Source: a virus
Virus record (IMG/VR): IMGVR_UViG_3300021090_000070
Location: 1-36,742 of that record
Direction: 5' to 3' (one strand)
Length of the DNA: 36,742 nt
The notes beneath the pieces are model-generated. The model had not been told where the DNA came from. It saw nothing but the letters and a program-made list of their open reading frames with translations, and ran no database searches. Shown here in pieces: positions 30,541-36,680 of the stretch (the stretch's first letter is position 1; each line of letters starts with the position of its first letter). The position numbers and the translations under genes are program-made.

Positions 30541-30578
30541 ATCCCATGACTCTTACGAGCGCTGGGAACTTGTTCATG

Positions 30579-30818
30579 TTAGACGCCGAAGCGCTTGGCT
30601 TTGGATGCCTCACGCCTCTGCTTCAACTCAACGGCATCAACTTCGTCACGAACATATGCGTTGACATTCTCCATTGCCCTGATACGTTCAGATTCCATGT
30701 TGTCGCCTTCGTCCAAGGATACCGTCAACGACGTTTCGATACGTACGTTCTCGTACGTAGACTGTCCTAAGGACACCAAGACAGACTTGCCTACCGTGAA
30801 CTCTTTTGCCTTTACCAT
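30579..30818 (-). CDS. Small acidic/charged hypothetical protein
   Basis: The product is 79 residues, with AGAGG before ATG 30818 and promoter P3 about 30 nt upstream. Text: beta-rich start (KSVLVSLGQSTYENVRIETSL, TVSLDEGD), helix (SERIRAMENVNAYVRDEVDA) and a basic end (KQRREASKAKRFGV). The YENVRIETSLTVSLDEGD segment looks like a conserved phage motif, but I cannot name it. It is the only gene between P3 and the structured region, so it may be expressed independently. Confidence 0.72.
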   Translation of the reverse strand: MVKAKEFTVGKSVLVSLGQSTYENVRIETSLTVSLDEGDNMESERIRAMENVNAYVRDEVDAVELKQRREASKAKRFGV

Positions 30819-30848
30819 GTGCTTTGACCTCTGATTAGCTTACTCTTT

Positions 30849-30877
30849 AATATACTACAAACAAAAGGAACTTTCAA
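30849..30877 (-). promoter_or_regulatory. Sigma70-like leftward promoter P3
   Basis: On the minus strand, TTGAAA (30877-30872), 17 nt, then TATATT (30854-30849). GTTTGTAG precedes the -10, shared with P2, and GACCATTAAATAATCG lies upstream of the -35. It lies just after the end of the 142-residue gene and reads into the 79-residue gene. Confidence 0.82.
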
Positions 30878-30898
30878 CGATTATTTAATGGTCGCCCC

Positions 30899-31327
30899 TC
30901 AGAAAGTTTTTGCCAATTCCTCAAAGCCGTCACGTATTAAGGTTGCGCGGAGTTCCCTGTCTGTAATACCGTATTGACGCATGACCGCCTTGATGGTAGC
31001 ATTCCTCATGACATCATTGAAGGTCTGCGACCAGATAACGTAGTCGCCTTCATGATGGGTCGAGCTCCTACCTGGTTTTGTGATCGTAACTTCAAACCGA
31101 AGACAGCAACCCTTTCTGCTCTCGTGCCCAGGGATATAGTCATCCGCCCACTTCATGATCCGGGTGATTCGCCCTAACGAGCCAGTCTCGTAATCCTCAA
31201 TGACTGGACGTTCATCGACCTTACCTCCAGTCTTAGTGAAATAGGTAAGGCGTTGGATGTCACTTGAGGCCACAAGATCCGGATACTTCTCTGGTATATT
31301 GTGTAGGTCGTTGATCATTGAGTTCAT
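30899..31327 (-). CDS. Hypothetical protein
   Basis: The 142-residue product has GGAG before ATG 31327, overlapping the upstream stop as ATGA. The region CLRFEVTITKPGRSSTHHEG, then DYVIWSQTFNDVM, then ATIKAVMRQYGI suggests a mixed alpha/beta fold. No motif is recognised. It ends just before promoter P3. Confidence 0.72.
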   Translation of the reverse strand: MNSMINDLHNIPEKYPDLVASSDIQRLTYFTKTGGKVDERPVIEDYETGSLGRITRIMKWADDYIPGHESRKGCCLRFEVTITKPGRSSTHHEGDYVIWSQTFNDVMRNATIKAVMRQYGITDRELRATLIRDGFEELAKTF

Positions 31328-31491
31328 GTGCGTCTCCTGTTGTTGGCATTGCGTTGACGTCTGGCGGCTTTAGATTTAGACCGATCCTTTGTAGGCTTCT
31401 TTCTCGATGTGCGAATTAACACTCCGGAAGTGCGTTTATGGTTGCCTTGGAGTGTGACAGCAGCCATGATCATTGGGTCGTAGTGCATCAT
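31324..31491 (-). CDS. 55-residue highly basic protein
   Basis: ATG 31491 overlaps the upstream stop as ATGA and the stop overlaps the next start as ATGA, so it is locked between two genes; an ATG 3 nt later is an alternative. From residue 19 the peptide is dominated by Arg and Lys (NHKR, RTSRKKPTKDRSKSKAARRQ, NNRRRT) and almost lacks acidic residues there. It could bind DNA or RNA, or neutralise a host factor. It is too short to appear in standard 60-codon gene calls. Confidence 0.65.
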   Translation of the reverse strand: MMHYDPMIMAAVTLQGNHKRTSGVLIRTSRKKPTKDRSKSKAARRQRNANNRRRT

Positions 31492-31802
31492 TCTGTGTTC
31501 CTTTCATAAGTCCAAGTACCTTCTTTGGGGAAGAATCGCCCACCTGTGATGTGGGGATCATGCTTGATCTTCTGACGAAGGTACTTGACCCAATGAATGT
31601 GCTTGCAGAGTGCCTTATAGGCTGGGCAAGTGCAAGTATACTCAATAGTACCCTTATTTAGGGTCTCGATAACGTGGTACGTTTCGAGATGCTCGTCATC
31701 AGGATCGAACTTGAAACAATTCCACTGAATGATGTCAGGTCTGGCATCCTTTCGAATGAGGTACTTGTTGTTACCTGGGTTAGGTCTGTAGTTACTGGCC
31801 AT
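31488..31802 (-). CDS. SWIM-type zinc-finger protein
   Basis: ATG 31802 has AGGAGG 6 nt upstream; a longer frame is open but lacks support. The 104-residue product contains YTCTCPAYKALCKHIHWV, which matches the SWIM pattern C-x-C-x(n)-C-x-H, and is otherwise basic. SWIM domains bind DNA or protein partners in helicases and recombination proteins. As a stand-alone domain it could be an adaptor. It is encoded with other small Cys-rich genes. Confidence 0.75.
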   Translation of the reverse strand: MASNYRPNPGNNKYLIRKDARPDIIQWNCFKFDPDDEHLETYHVIETLNKGTIEYTCTCPAYKALCKHIHWVKYLRQKIKHDPHITGGRFFPKEGTWTYERNTE

Positions 31803-31812
31803 CACTTGCCTC

Positions 31813-32202
31813 CTATTCTGAGCAGGCGTAGCGGCGTGGGCAAGATCCGCGACCAGCACAAGTCTTGGGATGAAGGCAGAAGAAACCACCTCTGCTTCCG
31901 GAACCAAAGTAAGGCGAGCCTCCGTAAGGGAGTTGTTCTCGCTTGGCAATAGTTATCCCTTGGCCAGGCCAAGCCTTCTCGATGTAAGCTTGGGCTTCTT
32001 CCAGAAGGTAAGCCTCCCCGAGGGCTTTGTAGTCTGCAGTCTGTTCTGGAGTAAAGTTTTGGTAGTCGTAGTGCCACCCACCTGTGACATATTTGGTCTC
32101 TTTGACTGGCCAAGTATTCTGCCCGCGAAGAGCCATTAGCCTTTCAGTGACGCCCGTTTGGCAGGCCTGACTGCCGTTACTGAATGTTACCCATGTAGCC
32201 AT
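31813..32202 (-). CDS. Small protein with Cys-rich end
   Basis: The product is 129 residues with a strong AAGGAGG before ATG 32202. The main part has WHYDYQNFTPEQTADYKAL and EEAQAYIEKAWPGQGITIAK; the end (FFCLHPKTCAGRGSCPRRYAC) has four Cys and one His that could bind zinc. It directly precedes the SWIM gene. No function is assigned. The fold resembles neither neighbour. Confidence 0.72.
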   Translation of the reverse strand: MATWVTFSNGSQACQTGVTERLMALRGQNTWPVKETKYVTGGWHYDYQNFTPEQTADYKALGEAYLLEEAQAYIEKAWPGQGITIAKREQLPYGGSPYFGSGSRGGFFCLHPKTCAGRGSCPRRYACSE

Positions 32203-32203
32203 G

Positions 32204-32371
32204 TTATTTGTCCTCCTTAGTCATTAGTGTGAATGTCTTTACCCTATCAAGGGAGTGTGAATAGACGTGCCTCCATCTTTTAAGGGCGTCCTCCCCTTGC
32301 TGACCTTCGAACACAACAGAGTCACCCTCACCATTATACATTACCCAGGTAATTAGGGTTGACTTAGCCAT
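32204..32371 (-). CDS. Small hypothetical protein
   Basis: ATG 32371 is used (GAGGG upstream, 8 nt overlap with the previous gene). The 55-residue product reads MAKSTLITWVMYNGEGDSVV, FEGQQGEDALKRWRHVYSHS: two strands, then a helix. No motif is known. Shape and size are similar to other small phage proteins that have a sheet and one helix. Confidence 0.65.
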   Translation of the reverse strand: MAKSTLITWVMYNGEGDSVVFEGQQGEDALKRWRHVYSHSLDRVKTFTLMTKEDK

Positions 32372-32579
32372 AAAGATAACCCTCGTAGGTAGCCCCAGCA
32401 ACCCTTGACCAGCCTTGAAGTGTTCCCGAACTGTCTACCATCCTATCATCATTGTCGTGGACGACCCAATCGAAGACGATACTGACAGATCTCAATTCTT
32501 TGACCTTCTTCCTGCAGGCAGTCAAGTTCTTGGCAGCCCAACATACCTTTCTATTCTCGGTCTGGACGAATAACATCAT
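32364..32579 (-). CDS. Small hypothetical protein
   Basis: The product is 71 residues with AAGGAG before ATG 32579. The text MLFVQTENRKVCWAAKNLTA, RKKVKELRSVSIVFDWVVHD reads as strand, helix and strand, similar in layout to the next gene. Function unknown. It overlaps the next gene by 8 nt. Confidence 0.7.
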   Translation of the reverse strand: MMLFVQTENRKVCWAAKNLTACRKKVKELRSVSIVFDWVVHDNDDRMVDSSGTLQGWSRVAGATYEGYLYG

Positions 32580-32592
32580 GATGTTGGTCTCC

Positions 32593-33132
32593 TTATGTTA
32601 TGGGGCGTTTATTGGCGGCTTGTTCGATGGCTGTCGACCACTTGACCTGCCGCTTGGCTGTAATTGGGTGGAATGGTTCGTAGTTGCCGTTGACGTCGAC
32701 ACGATCGATGGAATGGCCAAGAGATGGGGCTGGACCTACGAACGCAAGGAATCGTTCGAAGCCTTGACCATCTGGGTTGCCACCGTAATCTTGGGAAAGC
32801 CAGTCGTAGTGGATCTTGATTCCACGTCCGCCATAATACTTGTAGGCGACATGTGATGAGAAGAGGCAACGTTGATGCATCATCGTCCATATACGATATT
32901 CCCGATTGTAAATGGTCTTATTGGTCTTGGTATAGTGGCCGCAAGACCTTTTCGGATTGCCTGGTCTTACGAGATACCATTCGGGAATGGTGATACGAAT
33001 ACCGCACGAGCATTCAACCCGCCACTTCTTCTTTTGGTAGCTCTTGGCCTTAGAACCGGTCCTAACCCTAGCGACAAGAAGAAGTTCGCCTAATCTTGTG
33101 CCTGGGGAAAGGATTAGTTTGTTTGTGGTCAT
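32593..33132 (-). CDS. HNH-type endonuclease (homing-like)
   Basis: The product is 179 residues. The N-terminal domain has a beta strand and a Cys pair (VECSCG, RSCGHY) that may bind zinc. The C-terminal part has YKYYGGRGIKIHYDWL, FERFLAFVGPAP, GHSIDRVDVNGNYEP and an EQAANKR end, the standard pattern of phage HNH nucleases of the YGGRGI family. Such enzymes cut DNA and often spread their own gene. It has its own promoter (P4) and is flanked by small genes. No self-splicing intron is visible. Confidence 0.82.
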   Translation of the reverse strand: MTTNKLILSPGTRLGELLLVARVRTGSKAKSYQKKKWRVECSCGIRITIPEWYLVRPGNPKRSCGHYTKTNKTIYNREYRIWTMMHQRCLFSSHVAYKYYGGRGIKIHYDWLSQDYGGNPDGQGFERFLAFVGPAPSLGHSIDRVDVNGNYEPFHPITAKRQVKWSTAIEQAANKRPIT

Positions 33133-33164
33133 GTGTGGTCTCCGCTTTATTTCCTATTCTTTAT

Positions 33165-33193
33165 ATTATATAGCAACCCCTAAAAGTCTTCAA
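33165..33193 (-). promoter_or_regulatory. Sigma70-like leftward promoter P4
   Basis: On the minus strand, TTGAAG (33193-33188), 17 nt, then a perfect TATAAT (33170-33165). Upstream are GACAATCATTTTGACC and the T-run of a hairpin terminator. It drives the HNH endonuclease gene. The GCTATATAATA end is the same as in P5. Confidence 0.87.
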
Positions 33194-33210
33194 CGGTCAA
33201 AATGATTGTC

Positions 33211-33267
33211 AAAAAGGTGGGCAGCTAATCCAGGAACGCAATACATTATCCCTTCATAGTTGCCCAC
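33211..33267 (-). terminator. Probable intrinsic terminator (leftward)
   Basis: Arms GTGGGCA and TGCCCAC (33217-33223 with 33261-33267), with possible extra G-U pairing, are followed on the minus strand by CTTTTT (33216-33211). The loop is 37 nt, larger than usual, but the T-run directly after a GC stem fits. It lies after the 165-residue gene and immediately before promoter P4, so transcription stops and restarts here. Confidence 0.65.
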
Positions 33268-33271
33268 AAGT

Positions 33272-33319
33272 TGCGTAGTCTATAGGCGCCTTAATGGGAG
33301 GTCAAAGGCTGACTACGTA
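33272..33319. other. Second hairpin in the gene-free stretch before P4
   Basis: CGTAGTC (33274-33280) pairs with GACTACG (33311-33317), extending to nine pairs with a G-U. The 30-nt loop contains the perfect 8-bp palindrome AGGCGCCT (33284-33291). It shares the 10-mer CGCCTATAGA with the structured region at 30350-30359, on the opposite strand. The stretch 33133-33350 has no gene: it holds P4, the terminator and this hairpin. Confidence 0.5.
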
Positions 33320-33350
33320 TAAGGAGACGACAAACTTCCTCCCAATTCGA

Positions 33351-33848
33351 TTAGTTCATGTTCTCAGGGGCGAAGATTGCTACAAGGGCAGTGGCAGCTT
33401 TATCCAACAAGACCTTATACCTTACAATCTGTTCACGATAGATCTCATTGTCACCCCTTAAGCCTGCAACCTCCCTACCAAGGTCGAATAGCTGGTTATT
33501 ACATTCCTGCTTTTCCTGACGCAGTTTGTTAATTGTCTCCGTATTCTCATTGAGCTGACTCAGGGCATATTCGTAGTTCTCACGAGAGGGTGGCCCATCT
33601 AGCCGCTTCTTCTCATTGGTAGCATCAGCACCCTTACTAATCCCTCTACCAGACTTGGGCTTGAACAACTTCGCGGAAGTCATGGGATTCCCATACATAT
33701 CGACCTCATGCATAGGCGCACGAGCCGCGACCATTGACTCGCGCTCCTTCCATGACTTCTTACGTTTGCGCCAGACAGCTTTAGCCCTTGCGGACCTTTG
33801 CAGTGCGAGGATCTTGTCGGCTTTAGCTTCTTTGGTCATACGTGGCAT
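33351..33848 (-). CDS. Basic coiled-coil hypothetical protein
   Basis: The product is 165 residues with AGGAGG before ATG 33848. The N-terminal 40 residues are very basic (KADKILALQRSARAKAVWRK, RKKSWKER). The middle is Lys/Pro/Gly-rich, and residues about 90-150 form a coiled coil (LSQLNENTETINKLRQEKQE, LRGDNEIYREQIVRYKVL). A nucleic-acid-binding head with a dimerisation tail is plausible; no family is known. Confidence 0.75.
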   Translation of the reverse strand: MPRMTKEAKADKILALQRSARAKAVWRKRKKSWKERESMVAARAPMHEVDMYGNPMTSAKLFKPKSGRGISKGADATNEKKRLDGPPSRENYEYALSQLNENTETINKLRQEKQECNNQLFDLGREVAGLRGDNEIYREQIVRYKVLLDKAATALVAIFAPENMN

Positions 33849-33857
33849 GTTAACCTC

Positions 33858-34076
33858 CTATTGTGCTGTTGTGTAGGGCTTCCATTCAATGTCGTTGACT
33901 GATACGACGGAGCCCCCGACCGTATCACCATTATGTCTGCCCATACGAACCATATCGTAGCCTGATACGTACGTGCAGTACCCAAATACCCACTCCAACC
34001 GTTGGTTCGGAGAGAATGGTGGCGTTTCGAGACGCCACCAAACCATTGTTCCTGAGGACGGTCTTCTGTTACTCAT
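33858..34076 (-). CDS. Small hypothetical protein
   Basis: The product is 72 residues; its start overlaps the upstream stop as ATGA. The sequence is beta-rich with aromatic residues (MVWWRLETPPFSPNQRLEWV, FGYCTYVSGYDMV). Function unknown. It belongs to a run of co-translated small genes between P5 and the terminator. Confidence 0.68.
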   Translation of the reverse strand: MSNRRPSSGTMVWWRLETPPFSPNQRLEWVFGYCTYVSGYDMVRMGRHNGDTVGGSVVSVNDIEWKPYTTAQ

Positions 34077-34369
34077 TTTGGTCCCCGCTCCCTCACCTCA
34101 GCGCGCGTCTCATCTGTGTTATCCTTGTCCTGGCCTTTGGAATTGCGCCATTCGTGGAATAGGCGTGCCGATTCGCCTTGGATGGTAAGATGTTCCTTGG
34201 CATTCAACTTCTGCCATACGAACAACATCTTACCATCCTTCGTAGCCCGGATGACTTCGTACTCATACGTGTGCCCAAGTACCCACCCGCACGAGATCAG
34301 GTAACGAGAGAACTCGTCCAGATGTGACTTATGCATTAAATCCCGTCTACGTGAAAAGTCCTTTGCCAT
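34073..34369 (-). CDS. Small hypothetical protein
   Basis: The product is 98 residues with GAGAGG upstream. It has a basic helix (KDFSRRRDLMHKSHLDEFSR), a beta hairpin (HTYEYEVIRATKDGKMLFVW) and an acidic/charged end. No motif is recognised. It overlaps both neighbours by 1-4 nt. Confidence 0.7.
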   Translation of the reverse strand: MAKDFSRRRDLMHKSHLDEFSRYLISCGWVLGHTYEYEVIRATKDGKMLFVWQKLNAKEHLTIQGESARLFHEWRNSKGQDKDNTDETRAEVRERGPK

Positions 34370-34479
34370 TATGCGAACCTCTCGACAATTTGGCTGACTA
34401 GGTAGCCTACCATGGCAGAGGACGCTACCATGAGGAGGGTGTACCCAAGGAAGAGCATGGCATACTTAATGTGTCTCAT
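34369..34479 (-). CDS. 36-residue membrane protein
   Basis: ATG 34479 lies 14 nt inside the upstream gene and the stop overlaps the next start (TAATG). The peptide has one TM helix (AMLFLGYTLLMVASSAMVGY) with a basic N-terminus. A longer upstream extension in this frame overlaps the zinc-type gene and is less likely. Function unknown. Confidence 0.58.
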   Translation of the reverse strand: MRHIKYAMLFLGYTLLMVASSAMVGYLVSQIVERFA

Positions 34480-34696
34480 GGTACTTGAGCCTTCGATCAT
34501 AGGGACCAATGTCTGTAGCTCCGCGATTACGGGTATTATGGTCAGCGCACATCTGGCACATACGATAGGGACCCTCATTGTGTTGGGTGTGCATAATCAT
34601 CCTCGTGGCAGGTTGATTGCATGGGATGTAGAACTGACTCGACATCATGGATGCCTCTTCACAACAGTGTTCTTTAGCCTTAAGTTCTATAGTCAT
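34466..34696 (-). CDS. Small Cys/His-rich protein
   Basis: The product is 76 residues; GAGGTG precedes ATG 34696 and the start overlaps the upstream stop as ATGA. Cys residues at HCCEE, IPCNQ and MCQMCADH, with nearby His, could hold one or two zinc ions. It resembles small phage zinc proteins without a known target. Confidence 0.72.
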   Translation of the reverse strand: MTIELKAKEHCCEEASMMSSQFYIPCNQPATRMIMHTQHNEGPYRMCQMCADHNTRNRGATDIGPYDRRLKYHETH

Positions 34697-34995
34697 TTGA
34701 CCACCTCAAGTTTCATGTTCAGCTGTCCACCCCTCTTGAGGGAGTTCACGTAGTTGTCACATTGTACCTGGGTTCGCCTATCAGGGAGAAGTTGACTCAT
34801 TGATACGTACGAGGCCCGACGAATCCGGAGCATCTCGAGCTTCTTGAATGTGGGAACCCCTTTGAGGGTCAAACGAAACTTCTGCCACTCCTTGTCGTTG
34901 GTGCAATAGTCCCGTACCTCGGAACTTGTGTACGGAAGGACAGTGAACTGCCACTTCACAGTAATGGTTCTTTGGTTTTTGTTGTACGAGTACAT
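34693..34995 (-). CDS. Small hypothetical protein, first gene after P5
   Basis: The product is 100 residues with AGGAGG before ATG 34995. A beta-rich start (QRTITVKWQFTVLPYTSS) and basic middle (FRLTLKGVPTFKKLEMLRIR) suggest nucleic-acid or protein binding. The family is unknown. Confidence 0.72.
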   Translation of the reverse strand: MYSYNKNQRTITVKWQFTVLPYTSSEVRDYCTNDKEWQKFRLTLKGVPTFKKLEMLRIRRASYVSMSQLLPDRRTQVQCDNYVNSLKRGGQLNMKLEVVK

Positions 34996-35026
34996 TGCGG
35001 CCTCCTGTTCTTCTGATTGTGCTTTT

Positions 35027-35056
35027 ATTATATAGCTACCAGCAAGTAGTCATCAA
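35027..35056 (-). promoter_or_regulatory. Sigma70-like leftward promoter P5
   Basis: On the minus strand, TTGATG (35056-35051), 18 nt, then TATAAT (35032-35027). GACTAGAATTTTAACC lies upstream and overlaps the stop of the RuvC-like gene. It drives the small genes from 34995 down to the terminator at 33267. Confidence 0.83.
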
Positions 35057-35067
35057 CGGTTAAAATT

Positions 35068-35580
35068 CTAGTCGGCCTTTTTGTGGAAGAGGGCATGATA
35101 GACTGCGTGTCTGAGGGCATCACGAGCGTGCTTCTGCCCAGTGGTGGGGGCGTAGAGGTTCCACATGCGAAGTTTCTCGTCGGTGACGAAGCCCTTGGCA
35201 ACCTGTGCCATCCTCATAGTCGAAGGAGCATTATGCCTATGGGCTAGGACCTGCACAAAACCAACGACCTTAATTGTGTGGACGCTGGACCACTTGTGGT
35301 CGTCGGATTTCCAGTCGTAGATCTTATAGTCCTCAATCGCCGACTCTGTAGGAGGCAGGTTCATCTTGATCCGATAGTCCTCCATCTCCATGAACAGGGC
35401 AGCTAAGTTACGATAGCATTTGGGAACATCATTGATAGGCGTTTCGATTTGTCGGAGTTCCTTGACTTCATAGTCATACATGGCGCAGAAGCCTGTGGTC
35501 TCTCCCGGGTCAAAGGCGAGTATGAGGCCACCGAACGGGGTAGCCCCTTTGACACGTGTTGCAAAGTCTTTGAGGATCAT
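35068..35580 (-). CDS. RuvC-like Holliday-junction resolvase
   Basis: The product is 170 residues. ILAFDPGETTGF gives Asp24 in the first strand of the RNase H-like fold, AIEDYKIYD gives Glu83, and HARDALRHAVYHAL gives His151, Asp154 and His158 near the end. This acid pattern matches the RuvC-like resolvases of phages. The role is resolving branched DNA before packaging or during recombination. The start overlaps the upstream stop as ATGA. Confidence 0.85.
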   Translation of the reverse strand: MILKDFATRVKGATPFGGLILAFDPGETTGFCAMYDYEVKELRQIETPINDVPKCYRNLAALFMEMEDYRIKMNLPPTESAIEDYKIYDWKSDDHKWSSVHTIKVVGFVQVLAHRHNAPSTMRMAQVAKGFVTDEKLRMWNLYAPTTGQKHARDALRHAVYHALFHKKAD

Positions 35581-35858
35581 CCGTTTATGCCCTCAAATAA
35601 GTGCAGAACCAATGCCCCATCCTGGAAATGGGCAGTACCGCGGTAGATGAGGTGGGGATCTTCAATATAGTGTCCTGTACCCCACACTACGAAGTTACGT
35701 TTGACACTGGGTCTTGATGAATCAACCTCTGCCCAGAAGCATAGCAAGTTTCCCTTCTGGGCATGAACGTGTACGATCTTGGCGTCTTTAGGCATTTCGA
35801 ATTGTGCCACATTCGTGAAGAGCCCAAGATCAATGGAGTACTTCCAAACCTGTCTCAT
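35577..35858 (-). CDS. DUF7352-like small protein
   Basis: The product is 93 residues. The pattern VWKYSIDL, FEMPKDAKIVHVHAQKGNL, CFWAEVD, FVVWGTGHYI, YRGTAHFQDGALVLHLFE closely follows the small beta-rich phage family DUF7352. Function unknown; the family is common in phages of many hosts. AGGA precedes the start. Confidence 0.8.
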   Translation of the reverse strand: MRQVWKYSIDLGLFTNVAQFEMPKDAKIVHVHAQKGNLLCFWAEVDSSRPSVKRNFVVWGTGHYIEDPHLIYRGTAHFQDGALVLHLFEGING

Positions 35859-35868
35859 GCCAGTCCTC

Positions 35869-36195
35869 CTAGTCCATCCTTACTACGTCAAAGCTGCCAT
35901 CCTTTTGCACGATGGCACAAACCGCATACTGGTACACGATGAACAGTTCATCACGCACTTGCAATTCTGCCACGGGCTTAAGTGTTGGATCGCCCGGGTA
36001 CTTGAGTGTCTTTCTTACCGGGTCGAATATCCATTTATCCTTGCCATACGGGGAGTAACCGCCTCCATGTGCGTAGTTAGCTGCAATCTGGTCTTTGATT
36101 GGTTCGGAATTAAACTCACCAATGAAATCAGGTAAATAACCAAGCATGCCTTTTACTTGGTTACAGGTAAGGGTGTCATCAAGTTGTCTCCACAT
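35869..36195 (-). CDS. Hypothetical protein
   Basis: The product is 108 residues. Text: MWRQLDDTLTCNQVKGMLGY (helical), a Gly/Tyr turn (HGGGYSPYGKDKWIFD), then a beta-rich end (DELFIVYQYAVCAIV). A GGGG sits upstream of the start. No family is recognised; it lies between the DUF7352-like and the coiled-coil genes. Confidence 0.7.
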   Translation of the reverse strand: MWRQLDDTLTCNQVKGMLGYLPDFIGEFNSEPIKDQIAANYAHGGGYSPYGKDKWIFDPVRKTLKYPGDPTLKPVAELQVRDELFIVYQYAVCAIVQKDGSFDVVRMD

Positions 36196-36197
36196 GG

Positions 36198-36680
36198 TTA
36201 GCCCCGTTTTTTGCGGGCTTGGTTGGACAACTTAGTGATAGCAGAGACTTTGTCGCGGAGGGGCGATTTGATCCGAATGTCCCGAAGCTTGGATACCATC
36301 TGATTGGTATCGACGGAGTCATCGGCCATAGCCTTGACAGCCTCATCGACTTCCCTTTGGGCTTGGACTGCCATTTCAGCTGCCATCCTAAGCTTGTCCT
36401 TGGCCGCGTCATACTTCAAAAGGAACTTACCCATCATGCTCGTTTGGGCATCGATGACTTCTTGAAGGGATTGGGCATGCTGACGCTCAGCTGCCTCGAC
36501 GTTCTTCGTGAGGTTGGCCGCTAAGTGCATGAGGCTCGATTTGCCATCGATCGAAGCTTCGTTGGGCCGGTTGAGTTCTTCTGGACTCATCATGCCAAGA
36601 GGGGTGGGGGACTCAAGTCCGTCTTGAGGAATGAGTTGGGTCGATACGGAATTAGGTTTGGTGCGTGACATAAAGTTCAT
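36198..36680 (-). CDS. Coiled-coil hypothetical protein
   Basis: ATG 36680 is used (GAGGAGAT upstream); a longer frame to 36707 is not supported. The 160-residue product has a disordered, Pro-rich head and a long helix from about residue 45 (LAANLTKNVEAAERQHAQSL, AQREVDEAVKAMADDSVD), ending in a basic tail (NQARKKRG). It may be a scaffold- or DNA-associated protein. The last 62 nt of the window beyond its start hold only its leader. Confidence 0.75.
   Translation of the reverse strand: MNFMSRTKPNSVSTQLIPQDGLESPTPLGMMSPEELNRPNEASIDGKSSLMHLAANLTKNVEAAERQHAQSLQEVIDAQTSMMGKFLLKYDAAKDKLRMAAEMAVQAQREVDEAVKAMADDSVDTNQMVSKLRDIRIKSPLRDKVSAITKLSNQARKKRG

Noticed and set aside
36201-36225. AGCCC/GGGCT hairpin with T-run at the end of the 160-residue gene
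   Set aside because: The T-run is in the loop and the pairs lie within codons of the gene's basic tail; not a terminator arrangement.
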